NCBI RefSeq assembly: GCF_000224335.1 | Contig: NZ_AFXZ01000050.1 | Span: forward strand, 22,566-86,565 | Length of the DNA: 64,000 nucleotides | Origin: Bizionia argentinensis JUB59 | GTDB lineage: Bacteria > Bacteroidota > Bacteroidia > Flavobacteriales > Flavobacteriaceae | Reading direction: 5' to 3' | Shown here: positions 8,026 through 19,556 of the stretch, one piece after another | Layout of the letters: every line of letters begins with the position of its first letter | Position numbering within the stretch: the stretch's first letter is position 1 | Program-made: the position numbers and the translations under genes | Notes under the pieces: model-generated | What the model saw: the letters and a program-made list of their open reading frames with translations, nothing else | Databases searched by the model: none | Told to the model about the DNA's origin: nothing

Positions 8026-8060
8026 AAAAAAAAAGCGTGAATTTCTTCACGCTTTTTTAA
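8026..8060 (-). terminator. Terminator at the end of the rpoBC operon
   Basis: GCGTGAA (minus strand, 8052-8046) pairs with TTCACGC (8041-8035), extended by A/T pairs and followed by nine T. It lies between the rpoC stop (8070) and the DUF3467 start (8012). Confidence 0.9.
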
Positions 8061-8069
8061 ATTTATTAA

Positions 8070-11000
8070 TTAGTTATAATTAACTTCTTTTTTCGCTTGC
8101 ATCATTTCATCAAACTCCTCTTTGGACCCTACAATAATGTTTTCGTAAGATCTCATCCCAGTACCAGCCGGAATCCTATGACCTACAATTACATTTTCTT
8201 TAAGTCCTTCAAGTGTATCAATCTTACCATTTACGGCTGCTTCGTTAAGAACCTTTGTGGTTTCTTGGAACGATGCCGCAGATATAAATGATTTGGTTTG
8301 TAGCGATGCTCTTGTAATACCTTGCAGTATTGGCGTAGCCGTAGCTGGTTGTGCATCACGTGCTTCAACTAACTTATGATCTTCACGACGTAGTATAGAG
8401 TTTTCATCTCTTAAATCACGCGGCGATATTATTTGACCTGCCTTTAAATTCGTAGAATCACCAGCATCTTCAACAACTTTCATTCCAAAAATTTCATCAT
8501 TTTCTTCAATAAAATCTGCCTTATGTACCAATTGATTTTCTAGGAATGTAGTGTCACCAGAATCCATGATTCTAACTTTACGCATCATTTGTCTAACAAC
8601 CACCTCAAAGTGCTTATCATTAATTTTCACACCTTGTAAACGGTAAACTTCTTGTACCTCGTTCACTAAGTATTGTTGAACAGCTGAAGGGCCTTTGATA
8701 TTTAAAATATCATTAGGCGTAACAGAACCATCCGATAAAGGCATACCTGCTTTAACAAAGTCATTTTCTTGAACAAGAATCTGACTTGATAATTTAACCA
8801 AGTATTTCTTAACCTCTCCTAGTTTCGATTCTACAATAATTTCACGATTACCTCGCTTAATTTTACCAAAAGATACAACACCATCAATAGCACTAACTAC
8901 TGCTGGGTTAGATGGGTTACGTGCTTCGAATAATTCGGTAACACGTGGTAAACCACCCGTAATATCACCAGATTTCGCAGATTTACGAGGTATCTTAACT
9001 AAAACCTTACCGATTTTAATTTTTTCACCATCGTCAATCATTAAATGCGCTCCAACTGGTAAGTTGTATGAACGTATAGCATTTCCTTTAGCATCTTCAA
9101 TATGAAGCGTTGGAATTAACTTTTTATTTCTAGATTCAGAAATTACTTTTTCTTGGAATCCGGTTTGCTCATCAATTTCTACTTGAAACGTTACACCTTG
9201 TTCGATGTTTTCATAACGTACTTTACCAGCAAATTCTGAAATAATTACACCGTTATATGGATCCCAGCTACAAATAACATCTCCTTTTTTAATAGCGTCA
9301 CCACTCTTAACAAAAATGGTTGAACCATAAGGGATATTATTAGTACTTAAAGTAATACCTGTTTTCTTATCTATTAACTTTAATTCTGACGTACGTGAAA
9401 TAACCATATTAGCTTCGTTTCCACTGGAATCTTCACCTTTAATAGTTTTCAGCTCATCAATTTCAGCGATACCATCAAACTTAACAACAAGTTTGTTATC
9501 TTCTGAAATGTTACCTGCAATACCTCCAACGTGGAACGTACGTAAAGTTAACTGTGTCCCTGGTTCTCCAATAGACTGTGCGGCTACTACACCAACAGCT
9601 TCTCCTCGTTGAACCATGTTTCCAGTTGCCAAGTTTCGACCATAACATGTTGCACAAATACCTTGTTTAGCTTCACACGATAATGGTGAACGTACTTCAA
9701 CTGAATCGACTGGTGAATTTTGAATAGTTTTAGCTATATCTTCATCAATCATTTCGTTTGAAGCCACTAACAATTCATCTGTTAACGGATTGAATACATC
9801 GTTTAATGCAATACGCCCAACGATACGTGCGCCTAAAGACTCTACGATTTCATCATTTTTCTTTAATGCAGATACTTCTACTCCTCTTAAAGTACCACAG
9901 TCAACACTGTTTACAATAACATCTTGAGATACATCTACTAGACGACGCGTTAGGTAACCAGCATCCGCAGTTTTAAGAGCGGTATCGGCAAGACCTTTAC
10001 GAGCACCGTGTGTAGAGATAAAGTATTCTAAAATTGAAAGACCTTCCTTAAAGTTAGAAAGAATTGGGTTTTCAATAATTTCACCACCTCCAGCTGTTGA
10101 TTTTTTAGGTTTCGCCATTAATCCACGCATACCTGTAAGCTGACGAATCTGTTCTTTAGATCCACGAGCTCCAGAATCAAGCATCATATACACCGAGTTG
10201 AAACCTTGTTGATCTTCACGAATACGATTCATTGACAATTCAGTCAATTCAGCATTCGTAGATGTCCAAATATCAATAACCTGGTTATAACGTTCGTTGT
10301 TTGTAATAAGACCCATATTATAATTGGCCATAATACCATCAACTTTTAGGTTTGCACCATCAATCATTGATTGTTTTTCTGGTGGAATAATAATATCACC
10401 TAAACTAAATGATAAACCACCTTGGAATGCAAATTTAAAACCTAATGTTTTAATTTCATCCAAGAAATCAGCCGTTTCCGGTACACTTGTAGCCTTTAAA
10501 ACATCGCCGATAATATCACGCAATGATTTTTTTGTTAATACATCATTAACATAACCAGCAGAATGTGGAACGTGCAAGTTAAACAGTACACGCCCTACAG
10601 TTGTAGGAATAATTTGTAACGTTAATTCTCCTGCTTCATTATAATCATAAGTTCTTACACGAATTGCTGCGTTTAAATCTACGCGTTCTTCATTATAAGC
10701 TATGATTACCTCTTCAGGTGAATAGAATGTTAAGCCTTCTCCTTTAACTTTAACCGTATCGGTAGATTTACGTTCCTTGGTCATATAATATAAACCAAGT
10801 ACCATATCTTGGGACGGTACAGTTACTGGCGAACCATTTGCAGGGTTCAAAATGTTATGCGATGCTAACATTAATAACTGTGTTTCTAAAATAGCTTCAG
10901 GACCTAATGGTAAATGAACAGCCATTTGGTCACCATCGAAATCCGCGTTAAATGCGGTACAAGCCAATGGGTGTAACTGAATAGCTTTACCTTCAATTAA

Positions 11001-12371
11001 TTTAGGTTGGAAAGCTTGAATACCCAGTCTGTGAAGCGTTGGCGCACGGTTCAATAATACTGGATGTCCTTTAAGGACGTTCTCCAAGATATCCCAAACC
11101 ACAGGCTCTCTTTTATCTATAATTTTCTTTGCAGATTTTACAGTCTTAACAATACCTCTTTCAATTAGTTTTCTAATTACGAAAGGTTTGTATAATTCGG
11201 CTGCCATATCCTTTGGAATACCGCATTCGAATAATTTTAATTCTGGTCCAACAACAATTACAGAACGTGCTGAATAATCCACACGCTTACCAAGTAAGTT
11301 TTGACGGAAACGTCCTTGCTTACCTTTTAATGAATCTGATAATGATTTTAATGGTCTGTTAGAATCCGTTTTAACAGCAGATGATTTACGTGTATTATCC
11401 AATAACGAATCTACAGATTCCTGTAGCATACGCTTTTCGTTACGTAAAATAACTTCTGGTGCTTTAATTTCAACTAAACGCTTTAAACGGTTATTACGAA
11501 TAATAACACGACGGTATAAATCATTTAAATCCGATGTAGCAAAACGCCCACCATCTAATGGCACTAACGGACGTAATTCTGGTGGAATAATTGGAATAAC
11601 TTTTAATATCATCCATTCCGCACGGTTCTCACGATTTTCGTTAGACTCACGTAAAGCTTCAACAACTTGTAAACGTTTTAAAGCTTCTGTTTTACGTTGT
11701 TTTGATGTTTCTGTATTTGCTTTATGTCGTAGCTCAAAAGATAATTCATCAAGATCAATACGTGATAAAAGCTCTATTAAACATTCAGCACCCATTTTAG
11801 CCAAGAATTTATTTGGATCCGAATCGTCCAAATATTGATTATCTTGAGGTAGCGTTTCTAATATGTTTAAGTATTCTTCTTCCGTAAGAAAGTCCATTTT
11901 TTGAATAGGCTCTCCTTCTACATTTTTAGCATTACCAGGCTGAATTACTACGTAACGTTCGTAGTAAATAATCATATCTAATTTTTTAGATGGTAATCCT
12001 AATAGGTAACCAATTTTGTTTGGTAATGAACGGAAATACCAGATATGTGCAACAGGAACCACTAAATTAATGTGTCCAACACGATCACGACGTACTTTCT
12101 TTTCAGTTACTTCAACACCACAACGGTCACATACAATTCCTTTATAACGGATACGTTTATATTTACCACAAGCACATTCATAATCCTTTACAGGACCAAA
12201 AATACGCTCACAGAATAAACCATCACGTTCTGGTTTATGAGTACGATAATTGATAGTTTCTGGCTTTAGAACTTCACCGCGAGATTCTGCTAAAATAGAC
12301 TCTGGTGACGCCAAACCAATTGAGATTTTATTAAATCTCTGTACTGTATTCTTATCTTGTTTTCTTGCCAT
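8070..12371 (-). CDS. rpoC: DNA-directed RNA polymerase subunit beta'
   Basis: The 1433-residue catalytic subunit of RNA polymerase. The N-terminal zinc site [20 protein letters not shown] lies near 66-85, the catalytic metal loop [12 protein letters not shown] near 475-486 with its three aspartates, and the second zinc cluster [14 protein letters not shown] near 885-900. FHVGG and the C-terminal GIPRV-like segment ([13 protein letters not shown]) are also intact. Length is normal for Bacteroidetes. Last conserved gene of the tuf-to-rpoC block; a 91-base gap with two hairpins separates it from rpoB. Confidence 0.99.
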   Translation of the reverse strand: MARKQDKNTVQRFNKISIGLASPESILAESRGEVLKPETINYRTHKPERDGLFCERIFGPVKDYECACGKYKRIRYKGIVCDRCGVEVTEKKVRRDRVGHINLVVPVAHIWYFRSLPNKIGYLLGLPSKKLDMIIYYERYVVIQPGNAKNVEGEPIQKMDFLTEEEYLNILETLPQDNQYLDDSDPNKFLAKMGAECLIELLSRIDLDELSFELRHKANTETSKQRKTEALKRLQVVEALRESNENRENRAEWMILKVIPIIPPELRPLVPLDGGRFATSDLNDLYRRVIIRNNRLKRLVEIKAPEVILRNEKRMLQESVDSLLDNTRKSSAVKTDSNRPLKSLSDSLKGKQGRFRQNLLGKRVDYSARSVIVVGPELKLFECGIPKDMAAELYKPFVIRKLIERGIVKTVKSAKKIIDKREPVVWDILENVLKGHPVLLNRAPTLHRLGIQAFQPKLIEGKAIQLHPLACTAFNADFDGDQMAVHLPLGPEAILETQLLMLASHNILNPANGSPVTVPSQDMVLGLYYMTKERKSTDTVKVKGEGLTFYSPEEVIIAYNEERVDLNAAIRVRTYDYNEAGELTLQIIPTTVGRVLFNLHVPHSAGYVNDVLTKKSLRDIIGDVLKATSVPETADFLDEIKTLGFKFAFQGGLSFSLGDIIIPPEKQSMIDGANLKVDGIMANYNMGLITNNERYNQVIDIWTSTNAELTELSMNRIREDQQGFNSVYMMLDSGARGSKEQIRQLTGMRGLMAKPKKSTAGGGEIIENPILSNFKEGLSILEYFISTHGARKGLADTALKTADAGYLTRRLVDVSQDVIVNSVDCGTLRGVEVSALKKNDEIVESLGARIVGRIALNDVFNPLTDELLVASNEMIDEDIAKTIQNSPVDSVEVRSPLSCEAKQGICATCYGRNLATGNMVQRGEAVGVVAAQSIGEPGTQLTLRTFHVGGIAGNISEDNKLVVKFDGIAEIDELKTIKGEDSSGNEANMVISRTSELKLIDKKTGITLSTNNIPYGSTIFVKSGDAIKKGDVICSWDPYNGVIISEFAGKVRYENIEQGVTFQVEIDEQTGFQEKVISESRNKKLIPTLHIEDAKGNAIRSYNLPVGAHLMIDDGEKIKIGKVLVKIPRKSAKSGDITGGLPRVTELFEARNPSNPAVVSAIDGVVSFGKIKRGNREIIVESKLGEVKKYLVKLSSQILVQENDFVKAGMPLSDGSVTPNDILNIKGPSAVQQYLVNEVQEVYRLQGVKINDKHFEVVVRQMMRKVRIMDSGDTTFLENQLVHKADFIEENDEIFGMKVVEDAGDSTNLKAGQIISPRDLRDENSILRREDHKLVEARDAQPATATPILQGITRASLQTKSFISAASFQETTKVLNEAAVNGKIDTLEGLKENVIVGHRIPAGTGMRSYENIIVGSKEEFDEMMQAKKEVNYN

Positions 12372-12390
12372 GTTTTATGTTTTTAGTATA

Positions 12391-12408
12391 GACAGCCCGG
12401 AGGCTGTC
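12391..12408 (-). promoter_or_regulatory. Intercistronic hairpin with UCCG tetraloop, rpoB-rpoC gap
   Basis: In the operon RNA GACAGCC pairs perfectly with GGCUGUC around UCCG, a UNCG-class loop closed by C-G, which is unusually stable. No U tract follows, so it is not a simple terminator; it could set relative rpoB/rpoC mRNA stability. Confidence 0.6.
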
Positions 12409-12434
12409 CTTACATACAACGGTTTTTTTTATTT

Positions 12435-12455
12435 GGGACAATTACAACTTGTCCC
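12435..12455 (-). promoter_or_regulatory. Second intercistronic hairpin, rpoB-rpoC gap
   Basis: GGGACAA pairs with TTGTCCC around a seven-base loop, just after the rpoB stop. On the transcript it is followed by an A-rich stretch, not U, so it looks like a processing or stability element. Confidence 0.5.
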
Positions 12456-12462
12456 GTCAATA

Positions 12463-15400
12463 TTACTCTTCTAATCTAATATCCAGTGCTAAACCTTTCA
12501 ATTCATGCATAAGCACGTTGAACGATTCAGGTAATCCCGGTTCTGGCATTGGCTCACCTTTAACAATACTTTCGTATGTTTTAGCTCTACCAATAACATC
12601 ATCAGATTTAACGGTCAATATTTCTCTTAATGTTGCAGATGCACCATAAGCCTCTAATGCCCATACTTCCATTTCTCCAAAACGCTGACCACCAAACTGT
12701 GCTTTACCACCTAAAGGCTGTTGCGTAATTAATGAGTATGGTCCAATAGAACGTGAGTGCATTTTATCGTCAACCATATGACCAAGTTTCAGCATGTAGA
12801 TGACACCTACAGTTGCTGGTTGATCAAATCGTTTTCCAGTTCCACCATCATATAAATAGGTATGGCCAAATCTTGGAATTCCAGCTTCATCTGTAAATTC
12901 ATTAATCTGATCAAGAGATGCTCCATCAAAAATAGGCGTCGCATACGTACGATTTAATTTTTGACCAGCCCACCCAAGAACTGTTTCATAAATCTGCCCA
13001 ATGTTCATACGAGATGGTACACCAAGCGGATTTAAAACAATATCAACAGGCGTTCCATCTTCTAGGAAAGGCATATCTTCTTGTCGAACAATACGCGCTA
13101 CAATACCTTTGTTACCGTGACGACCTGCCATTTTATCACCTACTTTAAGCTTACGCTTTTTAGCAACATAAACTTTAGCAAGCTTAATAATTCCAGCTGG
13201 TAATTCATCACCTACAGAAATAGTAAACTTCTCACGACGTAAAGAACCTTGTAAATCGTTTTCTTTAATTTTGTAGTTATGAATTAAATCAGCTACTAAT
13301 TTATTTGAGTAATCATCTGTTGCCCAAGAACCTGCAGTAAGATGCGTATAATCATCTACAGCATTTAACATTTTAAGTGTATATTTCTTACCTTTTGGTA
13401 ATACCTCTTCACCTAAATCGTTAAAGACACCTTGAGCCGTTTTACCAGCTACAATAGCAAATAGTTTTTCAACTAAAACGTCTTGTAACTCGCCAAACTT
13501 ATTAAAGTATAATGCTTCTAAAGCGGCAATGTCTTCTTTATCCTGAGCTCTCTTACGTTTATCTTTAACCGCACGAGCAAATAATTTTTTATCAATTACA
13601 ACACCATGCAATGATGGAGAAGCTTTTAGTGATGCATCTTTAACATCACCCGCTTTATCACCAAAAATAGCACGTAATAATTTTTCTTCAGGAGTAGGGT
13701 CTGATTCTCCTTTTGGTGTAATTTTACCAATAAGAATATCACCAGGCTTCACTTCTGCTCCAACACGAATCATACCGTGTTCGTCTAAATCTTTAGTTGC
13801 TTCTTCTGAAACGTTAGGGATATCATTTGTTAATTCTTCGTTACCTAATTTAGTATCTCGAACTTCCAATGAGTATTCATCAATATGAATAGATGTAAAA
13901 ACATCATTTCTAACTACTTCTTCAGAAATTACAATAGCATCCTCAAAGTTATACCCTTTCCAAGGCATAAAGGCTACTTTCATATTTCGACCTAAAGCTA
14001 ATTCTCCTTTTTCCGTTGCATAACCTTCACAAAGAACTTGACCTTTTTTAATTCTATCACCTTTTTGAACAATTGGCTTTAAATTAATAGAGGTTCCTTG
14101 GTTAGTTTTTCTGAACTTAACAAGTGGATATGTTTTTGTGTCGCTTTCAAAACTTACTTTCGCTTCGTCTTCCGTTCTATCATATTTGATAGTAATTTCT
14201 CTAGCATCAACATATTCAACAACACCAGCTCCTTCTGCGTTAATTAATACACGAGAATCTGATGCTACTTGTCTTTCTAATCCAGTTCCAACAATTGGCG
14301 CTTGCGGACGTAATAACGGCACCGCTTGACGCATCATGTTAGATCCCATTAATGCACGGTTGGCATCATCATGCTCCAAGAATGGAATTAATGAAGCTGA
14401 AATAGAGGCAATTTGGTTAGGAGCAACATCGGTATAATGAATTTCATGTGGTTCAATTACAGGGAAGTCACCTTCCATACGTGCAATTAAATTTTCATGT
14501 AAAATTTTACCGTTCTCATCAACTTTTACAGTTGCTTGTGCAATTAACTTATCTTCTTCTTCTTCCGCACTTAAATAAATAGGATCACTCTTAATATCTA
14601 CAACACCATCTGTTACCTTACGGTATGGTGTTTCAATGAATCCCATAGAATTCACTTTAGCAAATACTGAAAGTGAAGAAATTAAACCAATATTTGGTCC
14701 CTCTGGTGTTTCAATTGGACATAAACGTCCGTAGTGCGTATAGTGAACATCTCGAACCTCGAAACCTGCTCTTTCACGCGATAAACCTCCTGGTCCAAGT
14801 GCTGATAAACGACGCTTGTGCGTAATTTCGGCAAGTGGATTGGTTTGATCCATGAATTGTGATAACTGGTTGGTACCAAAGAATGAATTAATAACAGACG
14901 ATAACGTCTTGGCATTAATTAAATCGATTGGTGTAAATACTTCGTTGTCACGTACATTCATACGCTCACGAATGGTTCTAGCCATACGTGCTAAACCAAC
15001 ACCAAACTGTTGAGATAATTGCTCACCAACTGTACGTACACGACGGTTAGATAAGTGATCAATATCATCAATCTCCGCTTTAGAGTTGATAAGTTCGATT
15101 AAGTATTTTATAATAGTAATGATATCTTCTTTGGTAAGCACTTGCTTGTCCATTCCAATATCAAGACCTAGTTTTTTATTCATTCTATAACGACCTACTT
15201 CACCTAAAGAGTAACGTTGGTCTGAAAAGAACAATTTGTCAATAATTCCACGTGCAGTCTCCTCATCAGGCGGCTCGGCATTACGTAGTTGACGGTATAT
15301 GTGTTCAACAGCCTCTTTTTCAGAGTTTGTTGGATCTTTTTGTAAGGTGTTATGAATAATTGCGTAATCTCCTTGTTGTGCACTTTCTTTATGTAAAAGA

Positions 15401-16275
15401 ATAGTTTTCACATTAGTTTCAAGAATTTCCTCAATATTATCTTTGTCCAGAGCCGTATCACGATCTAAAACAATTTCGTTACGCTCAATAGAAACTACTT
15501 CACCAGTATCTTCATCAACAAAATCCTCATGCCATGTATTTAAAACACGTGCTGCAAGTTTACGACCTAATACTTTTTTAAGTCCAGCTTTAGAAACCTT
15601 AATTTCTTCAGCAAGATCAAAAATCTCTAAAATATCTTTATCGCGTTCAAAACCGATGGCTCTAAATAAAGTTGTAACAGGTAATTTTTTCTTACGGTCG
15701 ATATACGCATACATCACTTGATTGATGTCAGTTGCGAATTCAATCCATGATCCTTTAAAAGGAATAACTCTGGCAGAGTATAATTTGGTTCCATTAGCAT
15801 GGAAAGATTGGCCAAAGAATACACCTGGAGATCTGTGTAATTGTGACACTACTACACGTTCTGCACCATTGATACAGAAAGTACCTGAAGGTGTCATATA
15901 AGGAATTGTTCCTAAATACACATCTTGAACAATGGTCTCGAAATCCTCATGTTCAGGGTCTGTACAGTACAATTTAAGTCTGGCCTTAAGCGGAACGCTA
16001 TATGTAAGTCCACGTTCTATACATTCTTCGATAGAATAACGTGGTGGATCAATAAAGTAATCTAAAAATTCTAAAACAAATTGATTACGTGTGTCTGTAA
16101 TTGGGAAGTTTTCCAAAAAGGTATTATATAAACCTTCGTCTCCTCTTTCTTCAGATTTAGTTTCTAGCTGGAAAAAATCCTGGAAGGATTTTATCTGAAT
16201 ATCCATAAAGTCAGGATATTCTGTTCTATTTATAATAGACGAGAAATTTAATCTTTCAGCTTGTTTTGCTAACAT
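12463..16275 (-). CDS. rpoB: DNA-directed RNA polymerase subunit beta
   Basis: The 1270-residue beta subunit. ATG at 16275 is preferred over the adjacent in-frame TTG at 16278. The rifampicin pocket reads [20 protein letters not shown] followed by LSALGPGG (near 468-498), with the Asp, His and Ser that correspond to E. coli D516, H526 and S531, that is the drug-sensitive form. The catalytic-core segment [14 protein letters not shown] and the C-terminal [20 protein letters not shown] are intact. A 118-base gap with a hairpin separates it from rplL. Confidence 0.99.
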   Translation of the reverse strand: MLAKQAERLNFSSIINRTEYPDFMDIQIKSFQDFFQLETKSEERGDEGLYNTFLENFPITDTRNQFVLEFLDYFIDPPRYSIEECIERGLTYSVPLKARLKLYCTDPEHEDFETIVQDVYLGTIPYMTPSGTFCINGAERVVVSQLHRSPGVFFGQSFHANGTKLYSARVIPFKGSWIEFATDINQVMYAYIDRKKKLPVTTLFRAIGFERDKDILEIFDLAEEIKVSKAGLKKVLGRKLAARVLNTWHEDFVDEDTGEVVSIERNEIVLDRDTALDKDNIEEILETNVKTILLHKESAQQGDYAIIHNTLQKDPTNSEKEAVEHIYRQLRNAEPPDEETARGIIDKLFFSDQRYSLGEVGRYRMNKKLGLDIGMDKQVLTKEDIITIIKYLIELINSKAEIDDIDHLSNRRVRTVGEQLSQQFGVGLARMARTIRERMNVRDNEVFTPIDLINAKTLSSVINSFFGTNQLSQFMDQTNPLAEITHKRRLSALGPGGLSRERAGFEVRDVHYTHYGRLCPIETPEGPNIGLISSLSVFAKVNSMGFIETPYRKVTDGVVDIKSDPIYLSAEEEEDKLIAQATVKVDENGKILHENLIARMEGDFPVIEPHEIHYTDVAPNQIASISASLIPFLEHDDANRALMGSNMMRQAVPLLRPQAPIVGTGLERQVASDSRVLINAEGAGVVEYVDAREITIKYDRTEDEAKVSFESDTKTYPLVKFRKTNQGTSINLKPIVQKGDRIKKGQVLCEGYATEKGELALGRNMKVAFMPWKGYNFEDAIVISEEVVRNDVFTSIHIDEYSLEVRDTKLGNEELTNDIPNVSEEATKDLDEHGMIRVGAEVKPGDILIGKITPKGESDPTPEEKLLRAIFGDKAGDVKDASLKASPSLHGVVIDKKLFARAVKDKRKRAQDKEDIAALEALYFNKFGELQDVLVEKLFAIVAGKTAQGVFNDLGEEVLPKGKKYTLKMLNAVDDYTHLTAGSWATDDYSNKLVADLIHNYKIKENDLQGSLRREKFTISVGDELPAGIIKLAKVYVAKKRKLKVGDKMAGRHGNKGIVARIVRQEDMPFLEDGTPVDIVLNPLGVPSRMNIGQIYETVLGWAGQKLNRTYATPIFDGASLDQINEFTDEAGIPRFGHTYLYDGGTGKRFDQPATVGVIYMLKLGHMVDDKMHSRSIGPYSLITQQPLGGKAQFGGQRFGEMEVWALEAYGASATLREILTVKSDDVIGRAKTYESIVKGEPMPEPGLPESFNVLMHELKGLALDIRLEE

Positions 16276-16342
16276 CAATGGGCGGAATTTTGATTAAAAA
16301 AATAAAATGACGTATGTAACGATTATATACGCAAAATGGTCT

Positions 16343-16369
16343 AGGCCTAAAAGTATACACTTTAGACCT
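16343..16369 (-). promoter_or_regulatory. Hairpin in the rplL-rpoB gap (possible attenuator or processing site)
   Basis: On the minus strand AGGTCTAAA pairs with TTTAGGCCT (one G-U pair) around a nine-base loop. E. coli also has an attenuator and an RNase III site in this gap; here no U tract follows, so the exact role is inferred. Confidence 0.5.
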
Positions 16370-16396
16370 AAACCGTTATGTTTTTGAGGGCTTAAA

Positions 16397-16768
16397 TTAC
16401 TTAAGCTCAACCTCTGCTCCAGCTTCTTCTAATTGAGCTTTTAAAGCTTCTGCTTCATCTTTAGAAACTCCTTCTTTAACTGGGCTAGGTGCATCATCAA
16501 CTAAACCTTTAGCTTCTTTTAAACCTAAACCTGTTAATTCTTTAACTAGTTTTACAACTGCTAATTTAGAACCACCAGCGGCTTTAAGGATTACATCAAA
16601 TTCAGTTTGCTCTTCAGCAGCTTCACCTCCAGCAGCAGGTCCAGCCATAACTGCAGCAGCTGCTGCAGGCTCAATACCATACTCATCTTTTAATATAGTT
16701 GCTAATTCGTTTACTTCTTTTACAGTTAAGTTAACTAATTGTTCTGCGAAATCTTTTAAATCTGCCAT
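16397..16768 (-). CDS. rplL: 50S ribosomal protein bL12 (L7/L12)
   Basis: The 123-residue stalk protein that recruits translation factors. The N-terminal dimerisation part (1-32), the Ala/Gly hinge (about 35-50, [13 protein letters not shown]) and the factor-binding C-terminal domain with [12 protein letters not shown] are all present. It lies 66 bases after rplJ, with which it forms the stalk complex, in the conserved order rplK-rplA-rplJ-rplL. Confidence 0.98.
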   Translation of the reverse strand: MADLKDFAEQLVNLTVKEVNELATILKDEYGIEPAAAAAVMAGPAAGGEAAEEQTEFDVILKAAGGSKLAVVKLVKELTGLGLKEAKGLVDDAPSPVKEGVSKDEAEALKAQLEEAGAEVELK

Positions 16769-16834
16769 TTTTTCTATCGTTTTAATAAATTTTTAATAAT
16801 AATATAATTGTAATTAAGTGCGTACTATTTAATA

Positions 16835-17356
16835 CTATCCTTCTTTTTCAGATAGTGTTTTTAAAATCCCTGCTAATTTACCACCACTTGATTTAAGTGC
16901 TGAAATAACATTTTTAGCTGGCGATTGTAATAAGCCAATAATATCACCGATAACTTCGTCTTTAGATTTGATATTTACTAAAGCGTCAAGGTTTTCATCT
17001 CCAATATAAACAGCTTCTGCAATAAATGCACCTTTTAAAAGTGGCATTGCTGATTTTTTACGGAAGTTTTGAATAACTTTGGCTGGTCCATTACCAACTT
17101 CAGAATACATAATTGAAGTATTTCCTTTTAATGTAGAAGGAAGGTCTCCAAAATCTTTATCTGATGCCTCCATTGCTTTTTTAAGCAAGGTGTTTTTAAC
17201 TACGGCTAATTGTATATTTGCCTTATAACAAGCACGACGTAAATCTGATGTCGCACCTGCATTTAATCCAGAAATATCAGCTAAATAGATATTTGCATTA
17301 TCGGCTAATTCCGCAGTTAATTCTTTAATTACTTGTGATTTTTCTTCTCTAGTCAT
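16835..17356 (-). CDS. rplJ: 50S ribosomal protein uL10
   Basis: A 173-residue protein that anchors bL12 dimers to 23S rRNA. The N-terminal EEKSQVIKELTAEL helix, the LRRACYKANIQLAVVKNTLL core and a helical C-terminal bL12-binding tail are visible. It begins 19 bases after rplA. In many bacteria the uL10-bL12 complex represses its own mRNA at a leader; no clear leader structure can be seen in this short gap. Confidence 0.98.
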   Translation of the reverse strand: MTREEKSQVIKELTAELADNANIYLADISGLNAGATSDLRRACYKANIQLAVVKNTLLKKAMEASDKDFGDLPSTLKGNTSIMYSEVGNGPAKVIQNFRKKSAMPLLKGAFIAEAVYIGDENLDALVNIKSKDEVIGDIIGLLQSPAKNVISALKSSGGKLAGILKTLSEKEG

Positions 17357-17375
17357 AATAAAAGTTTTAAACTAC

Positions 17376-18065
17376 TTAACCAATTTTTGGATCTACAGCT
17401 AAACTTGGACTCATGGTACTGGACATATAAATGCTCCTTACGTAAATTCCTTTAGCTGCAGTTGGCTTAAGTTTCATTAATGTTTGTAATAATTCGTTTG
17501 CATTATCTGCAATTTTATCAGCACTAAAAGATGCTTTTCCTATAGATGCGTGTACAATACCAGTTTTATCAACTTTAAAGTCAATTTTACCAGCTTTTAC
17601 ATCGCTAACAGCTTTACCAATATCCATAGTTACTGTACCTGTTTTTGGGTTTGGCATTAAGCCACGAGGACCTAATATACGTCCTAAAGGACCCAATTTA
17701 CCCATAACGCTAGGCATAGTTACAATAACATCTACGTTTGTCCAACCACCTTTAATTTTATCAAGGTACTCATCTAAACCTACATAGTCTGCACCAGCCT
17801 CTTTAGCTTCCGCTTCCTTATCTGGTGTAACTAGTGCTAAAACTTTTACGTCTTTACCAGTACCGTGTGGAAGCGTTACAACGCCTCTTACCATTTGATT
17901 TGCTTTTCTTGGATCTACGCCTAAACGTACAGCCAAATCAACAGATGCATCAAACTTCGTATTGGTTACTTCTTTTATCAGCGCTGATGCTTCATCGACA
18001 GAGTATATTCTTCCTTTCTCGATTTTTGCTACAGCTTCTTTTTGTTTCTTTGTTAATCTTGCCAT
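17376..18065 (-). CDS. rplA: 50S ribosomal protein uL1
   Basis: A 229-residue L1-stalk protein, needed for E-site tRNA release. Typical segments [32 protein letters not shown] and [18 protein letters not shown] are intact and the length is standard. It starts 18 bases after rplK, as in the conserved rplKA pair, whose expression uL1 commonly controls by binding the mRNA. Confidence 0.98.
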   Translation of the reverse strand: MARLTKKQKEAVAKIEKGRIYSVDEASALIKEVTNTKFDASVDLAVRLGVDPRKANQMVRGVVTLPHGTGKDVKVLALVTPDKEAEAKEAGADYVGLDEYLDKIKGGWTNVDVIVTMPSVMGKLGPLGRILGPRGLMPNPKTGTVTMDIGKAVSDVKAGKIDFKVDKTGIVHASIGKASFSADKIADNANELLQTLMKLKPTAAKGIYVRSIYMSSTMSPSLAVDPKIG

Positions 18066-18083
18066 TTTTCTAAATTTTTTAGA

Positions 18084-18524
18084 TTAATTAGGTTCGGTAC
18101 CACCTTTTATAGCTATACCCATTGATCTTGCAGTACCTGCAACCATTGTCATGGCAGCATCGATAGTAAATGCATTTAAATCTTGCATTTTATCTTCAGC
18201 TATTGCTCGTACCTGATCCCAAGAAACTTTTGCTATTTTTTTTATGTGTGGTTCACCTGAACCTTTTTTCGCTTTGGCCGCTTCTAATAATTGTACAGCT
18301 GCAGGAGGTGTTTTGATAACAAAGTCAAATGATTTGTCTTTGTATACCATAATAACCACTGGTAAAACTTTACCAGGTTTATCTTGTGTTCTAGCATTAA
18401 ACTGCTTACAGAACTCCATGATATTAACTCCAGCGGCACCTAAAGCGGGTCCAACCGGTGGCGACGGATTCGCTGCACCTCCCCTTACTTGTAGTTTAAC
18501 TACTTTACTTAATTCTTTTGCCAT
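18084..18524 (-). CDS. rplK: 50S ribosomal protein uL11
   Basis: A 146-residue protein of the GTPase-associated centre. The N-terminal domain has the proline-rich switch [20 protein letters not shown] (21-40), and the RNA-binding C-terminal domain ends with [11 protein letters not shown]. It follows nusG by 73 bases, in the usual order. Confidence 0.98.
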   Translation of the reverse strand: MAKELSKVVKLQVRGGAANPSPPVGPALGAAGVNIMEFCKQFNARTQDKPGKVLPVVIMVYKDKSFDFVIKTPPAAVQLLEAAKAKKGSGEPHIKKIAKVSWDQVRAIAEDKMQDLNAFTIDAAMTMVAGTARSMGIAIKGGTEPN

Positions 18525-18597
18525 TTTTAATAATTTAGTTTTGATACATATCTTAAATTTGGAAGCATAAGACTGTATTCTTATATTGTAACAATTA

Positions 18598-19152
18598 TTA
18601 TACTTTTTCTACTTGCATATAGCTTAATTCCAAAGGTGTTTTTCTTCCAAAAATTTTCACCATTACTTCTAGCTTACGCTTTTCTTCGTTAATTTTCTCG
18701 ATCGTCCCATCAAATCCATTAAATGGTCCGTCAATAACCTTAACTGTTTCGCCTATATTGAATGGGATAGCCACATTGGTATCGGCATTTACTGAAAGCT
18801 CATCTACTTTACCTAACATTCTATTAACTTCAGATTGTCTTAACGGTACTGGATCACCTCCTTTAGTTTCACCTAAAAACCCAATTACATTTGTAACCGA
18901 CTTTATAATGTGAGGGATTTCACCTGTTAAATTTGCTTTTATCATTATGTAACCAGGAAAATAAACTTTTTCTTTATTTACTTTTTTTCCGTTACGTATT
19001 TGGATAACTTTCTCGGTTGGAACTAGAACTTGCTCTACAAAATCTTCAAATCCTAATCGTGCTATTTCTGTTTCAATGTAGGCTTTAATTTTATTTTCTT
19101 GACCACTTACTGCTCTAACGACATACCACTTTTTCTCATTTCCTTCAGACAT
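18598..19152 (-). CDS. nusG: Transcription termination/antitermination protein NusG
   Basis: A 184-residue transcription elongation factor that binds RNA polymerase and, by its KOW domain, Rho or the ribosome. The NGN domain covers residues about 8-125 ([20 protein letters not shown] at the start) and the KOW motif lies near 133-160 ([18 protein letters not shown]). Starts 11 bases after secE. Confidence 0.97.
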   Translation of the reverse strand: MSEGNEKKWYVVRAVSGQENKIKAYIETEIARLGFEDFVEQVLVPTEKVIQIRNGKKVNKEKVYFPGYIMIKANLTGEIPHIIKSVTNVIGFLGETKGGDPVPLRQSEVNRMLGKVDELSVNADTNVAIPFNIGETVKVIDGPFNGFDGTIEKINEEKRKLEVMVKIFGRKTPLELSYMQVEKV

Positions 19153-19163
19153 AAAATTTTATT

Positions 19164-19361
19164 TTAACCGTTAATCCAATGAAAGTAAGATCCTATTGCT
19201 TTGCTGAAAACCGTATCAATTCCCCAAATAGCTAGTGAAAAAATAATAGAGAACACAGCTACTAAAATGGTTAACTTTTGTCCCTCTGCCCAAGTTGGCC
19301 AAGTTACATTGTTTTTCAGTTCCCCAAATGATTCTTTTATATAAATTGCAATTCCAGCCAT
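19164..19361 (-). CDS. secE: Preprotein translocase subunit SecE
   Basis: A 65-residue short-form SecE, the clamp subunit of the SecYEG channel. The amphipathic helix with FGELKNNVTWPTWAEGQK precedes a single membrane segment at about 30-50 (LTILVAVFSIIFSLAIWGID). It sits between tRNA-Trp and nusG, the usual place. Confidence 0.95.
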   Translation of the reverse strand: MAGIAIYIKESFGELKNNVTWPTWAEGQKLTILVAVFSIIFSLAIWGIDTVFSKAIGSYFHWING

Positions 19362-19418
19362 TGTAAATATGTTTTTTATTTTTAAGAAGCAACAATAAGA
19401 CGTTTGCTACCTAAATTG

Positions 19419-19491
19419 CACGGGTTGAGAGACTCGAACTCCCGACACCTGGTTTTGGAGACCAGTGCTCTACCAACTGAGCTAAACCCGT
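19419..19491 (-). tRNA. tRNA-Trp (anticodon CCA)
   Basis: A 73-base cloverleaf. The anticodon stem CTGGT/ACCAG holds loop CTCCAAA with anticodon CCA, and the acceptor ACGGGTT pairs with AACCCGT. CCA end not encoded. It lies between tuf and secE with no promoter of its own visible, so it should be cut from the operon transcript. Confidence 0.97.
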
Positions 19492-19502
19492 AAATACAAG
19501 TC

Positions 19503-19529
19503 AAGGTATTCCGTAAAACGAAATACCTT
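19503..19529 (-). promoter_or_regulatory. Hairpin between tuf and tRNA-Trp
   Basis: AAGGTATTTCG pairs with CGGAATACCTT around TTTTA on the minus strand (11 pairs, one of them G-U). No U tract follows. It may protect the tuf mRNA 3' end after RNase P/Z processing of the tRNA. Confidence 0.5.
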
Positions 19530-19556
19530 AACTCTATATTGATTAGATAAAATTAA

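Noticed and set aside
14682..14915. 77-codon frame in another frame within rpoB
   Set aside because: Lies wholly within the conserved rpoB coding region; no independent support.
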